This document shows positions 16,049-17,005 of a stretch of 17,005 bases of DNA, piece after piece. Made by a program: the position numbers and the translations under genes. The notes under the pieces are model-generated. The model had not been told where the DNA came from and made no database searches. It saw nothing but the letters and a program-made list of their open reading frames with translations. The stretch's first letter is position 1; each line of letters starts with the position of its first letter. This DNA is from CAZYVA01 sp964650695 (GTDB lineage Bacteria; Bacillota; Clostridia; Lachnospirales; Lachnospiraceae). The DNA lies in contig CAZYVA010000035.1 in assembly GCA_964650695.1 (NCBI GenBank), forward strand, positions 1 through 17,005, read 5' to 3'.

Positions 16049-16852
16049 TTAAATCAAATCCATAAACCTGGTGCGGAATCGGTACATGATCGTGCTTCCG
16101 ATCACAAACAGGAACGCCGTCCATCCCCAAAAGACCAGCATCTGCTTCCAGTAAAACAGGAATCCACGGTGGTAAAAAAAAGCGTCCCGGTACCCGCAGA
16201 CCAGGTAATAGATAGGATTCAGCTTCACAATCACGCGCATCGTGGGCGGAAGCCTCTGGATATCCCACAAGATGGGCGTCAAATACATCAACAGCCTCAT
16301 GCATGACAAAATAAACTTCCTCGTGTCCCTGGCAAGCATGTTCAGCACGGATGTTGTCAGTGAAAGCGCGATGCTGAACAATACGCCGCATACCATATAA
16401 TAGGGGATCTGGAACCAGTAAACACTTGGGTAATGGCCGTTAAACGCATAAAAAACTACTAAAACCAGCATTAAACACAGGTGGTTGAACAATTCCCGCA
16501 ACACAACCGCAGCCGGCAGGATGCTGACCGGGAATTTCATTTTTGTAATGATATTCACCTTACTGAACACGGCATTGCAGCCATTTGTAATACATGGGTT
16601 GATAAAAAACCAGACGATCATGCCGCCAAGCATCCAGGAAAAAAAATCAATGCCATCCACAGCCTTCCTGTTAAGCACATACCCAAAGACAAACCAATAC
16701 GTCAGGACCTGGATCGTAGGGCTTGCAAAATTCCAGAAAAGTCCGAGCTTGCTGTCCCTCATATCCGCCAGTATCTCATACTTCGCAATCGAGTAAATCC
16801 GGTACAGGTTCTGGCTGTTTTCTGTTATTACGTATCTGATTCCTTCAAACAT
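16049..16852 (-). CDS. ABC-2 type permease of exporter 1 (TagG-like)
   Basis: A 267-residue integral membrane protein of the ABC-2 polysaccharide permease group with about six membrane segments. Seen: cytoplasmic amphipathic lead YSIAKYEILADMRDSKLGLF, first helix FASPTIQVLTYWFVFGYVL, VNIITKMKFPVSILP (the family's conserved cytoplasmic stretch), LARDTRKFILSCMRLLMYL, TPILWDI and LNPIYYLVCGYRDAFFY. It is the first gene after the strong promoter at 16967-16995. ATG 16852 has GAGGAA about 5 bases upstream. The TagB/TagF-like genes and tarIJ downstream suggest that it carries a ribitol- or glycerol-phosphate polymer; the sequence alone only shows a polysaccharide-type exporter. Confidence 0.93.
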   Translation of the reverse strand: MFEGIRYVITENSQNLYRIYSIAKYEILADMRDSKLGLFWNFASPTIQVLTYWFVFGYVLNRKAVDGIDFFSWMLGGMIVWFFINPCITNGCNAVFSKVNIITKMKFPVSILPAAVVLRELFNHLCLMLVLVVFYAFNGHYPSVYWFQIPYYMVCGVLFSIALSLTTSVLNMLARDTRKFILSCMRLLMYLTPILWDIQRLPPTMRVIVKLNPIYYLVCGYRDAFFYHRGFLFYWKQMLVFWGWTAFLFVIGSTIMYRFRTRFMDLI

Positions 16853-16875
16853 GGTTTCCTCACTTAGGAACTATC

Positions 16876-16914
16876 ACGAAATTCATCCTACGCAATCCGC
16901 ATAAGTTATTTCGT
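16876..16914 (-). repeat. inverted repeat in the leader of the first gene
   Basis: Perfect arms ACGAAAT (16876-16882) and ATTTCGT (16908-16914), extendable to ten pairs with G-U wobbles, around a 25-base loop. It lies within the roughly 108-base untranslated leader between the predicted transcription start and ATG 16852. A leader RNA structure is possible; no known riboswitch was recognised. Confidence 0.35.
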
Positions 16915-16942
16915 AACCGCTCCTTACCGATACATACGGAAA

Positions 16943-16963
16943 ACGGGCGGTCTTACAGCCCGT
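16943..16963 (-). promoter_or_regulatory. palindrome at the transcription start (possible operator)
   Basis: ACGGGC and GCCCGT arms (16963-16958 and 16948-16943) are separated by nine bases and followed by TTTT. The predicted start of transcription (near 16960) falls inside the first arm, so most of the arm would not be in the RNA. That favours a DNA-level operator over an attenuator, if it is functional at all. No binding protein is encoded in the window. Confidence 0.3.
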
Positions 16964-16966
16964 CAT

Positions 16967-16995
16967 ATTATAGCAACCACCTTTATATTTGTCAA
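16967..16995 (-). promoter_or_regulatory. consensus sigma-A promoter at the head of the locus
   Basis: Both hexamers are perfect: TTGACA (16995-16990) and TATAAT (16972-16967), separated by exactly 17 bases, with TGC before the -10 giving an extended -10. The predicted start is near 16960, leaving a leader of about 108 bases before ATG 16852. Only ten bases lie upstream inside the window, so any upstream activator site is not visible. Confidence 0.88.
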
Positions 16996-17005
16996 TGGGC
17001 GTCAT

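Overview
The window is one co-directional cell-surface polysaccharide locus: 17 complete genes and one gene cut by the left edge. All are on the minus strand, so the gene order reads from right to left. Gaps are small, with stop/start overlaps or a Shine-Dalgarno between most neighbours. No stretch over 300 bases lacks a gene; the largest gap is the 153-base leader at the right edge. No tRNA, rRNA, CRISPR array, transposase or convincing Rho-independent terminator was seen. Roughly balanced base composition, strong AGGAGG-type ribosome binding sites, consensus housekeeping promoters and a TarI/TarJ pair point to a Gram-positive Firmicute. I infer a gut-type Clostridia, perhaps Lachnospiraceae; the taxon is a guess from protein style, not a search result.

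The genes fall into three blocks, each headed by a promoter of the same design (TTGACA, 17-base spacer, TATAAT or TACAAT, TGn extended -10). Block 1 (promoter 16967-16995) encodes a TagG/TagH-like ABC exporter and a TagB/TagF-family polyol-phosphate transferase. Block 2 (promoter 13929-13957) encodes a second transferase of that family, TarI (ribitol-5-phosphate cytidylyltransferase), TarJ (ribulose-5-phosphate reductase) and a polytopic membrane protein resembling a Wzy/O-antigen polymerase. Block 3 (promoter 9642-9670) encodes a WbaP-type initiating sugar-phosphate transferase, RmlA, RmlB, RmlD and RmlC (dTDP-L-rhamnose synthesis), three family 2 glycosyltransferases, a second ABC exporter (permease then ATPase), and a membrane-anchored extracytoplasmic protein running off the left edge.

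Read together, TarI and TarJ should make CDP-ribitol for the two TagB/TagF-like enzymes, RmlABCD should make dTDP-rhamnose for the GT2 enzymes, and the WbaP-like enzyme should start a chain on undecaprenyl phosphate. The outcome is either one ribitol-phosphate- and rhamnose-containing glycopolymer or two polymers made side by side. Two separate ABC-2 exporters, plus a Wzy-like protein without a recognisable Wzx flippase, make the export logic the main open question. The main additions from reading the raw sequence are the three matched promoters, the restart of the second TagB/TagF-like gene at a GTG downstream of its own promoter, and the partial gene at the left edge.
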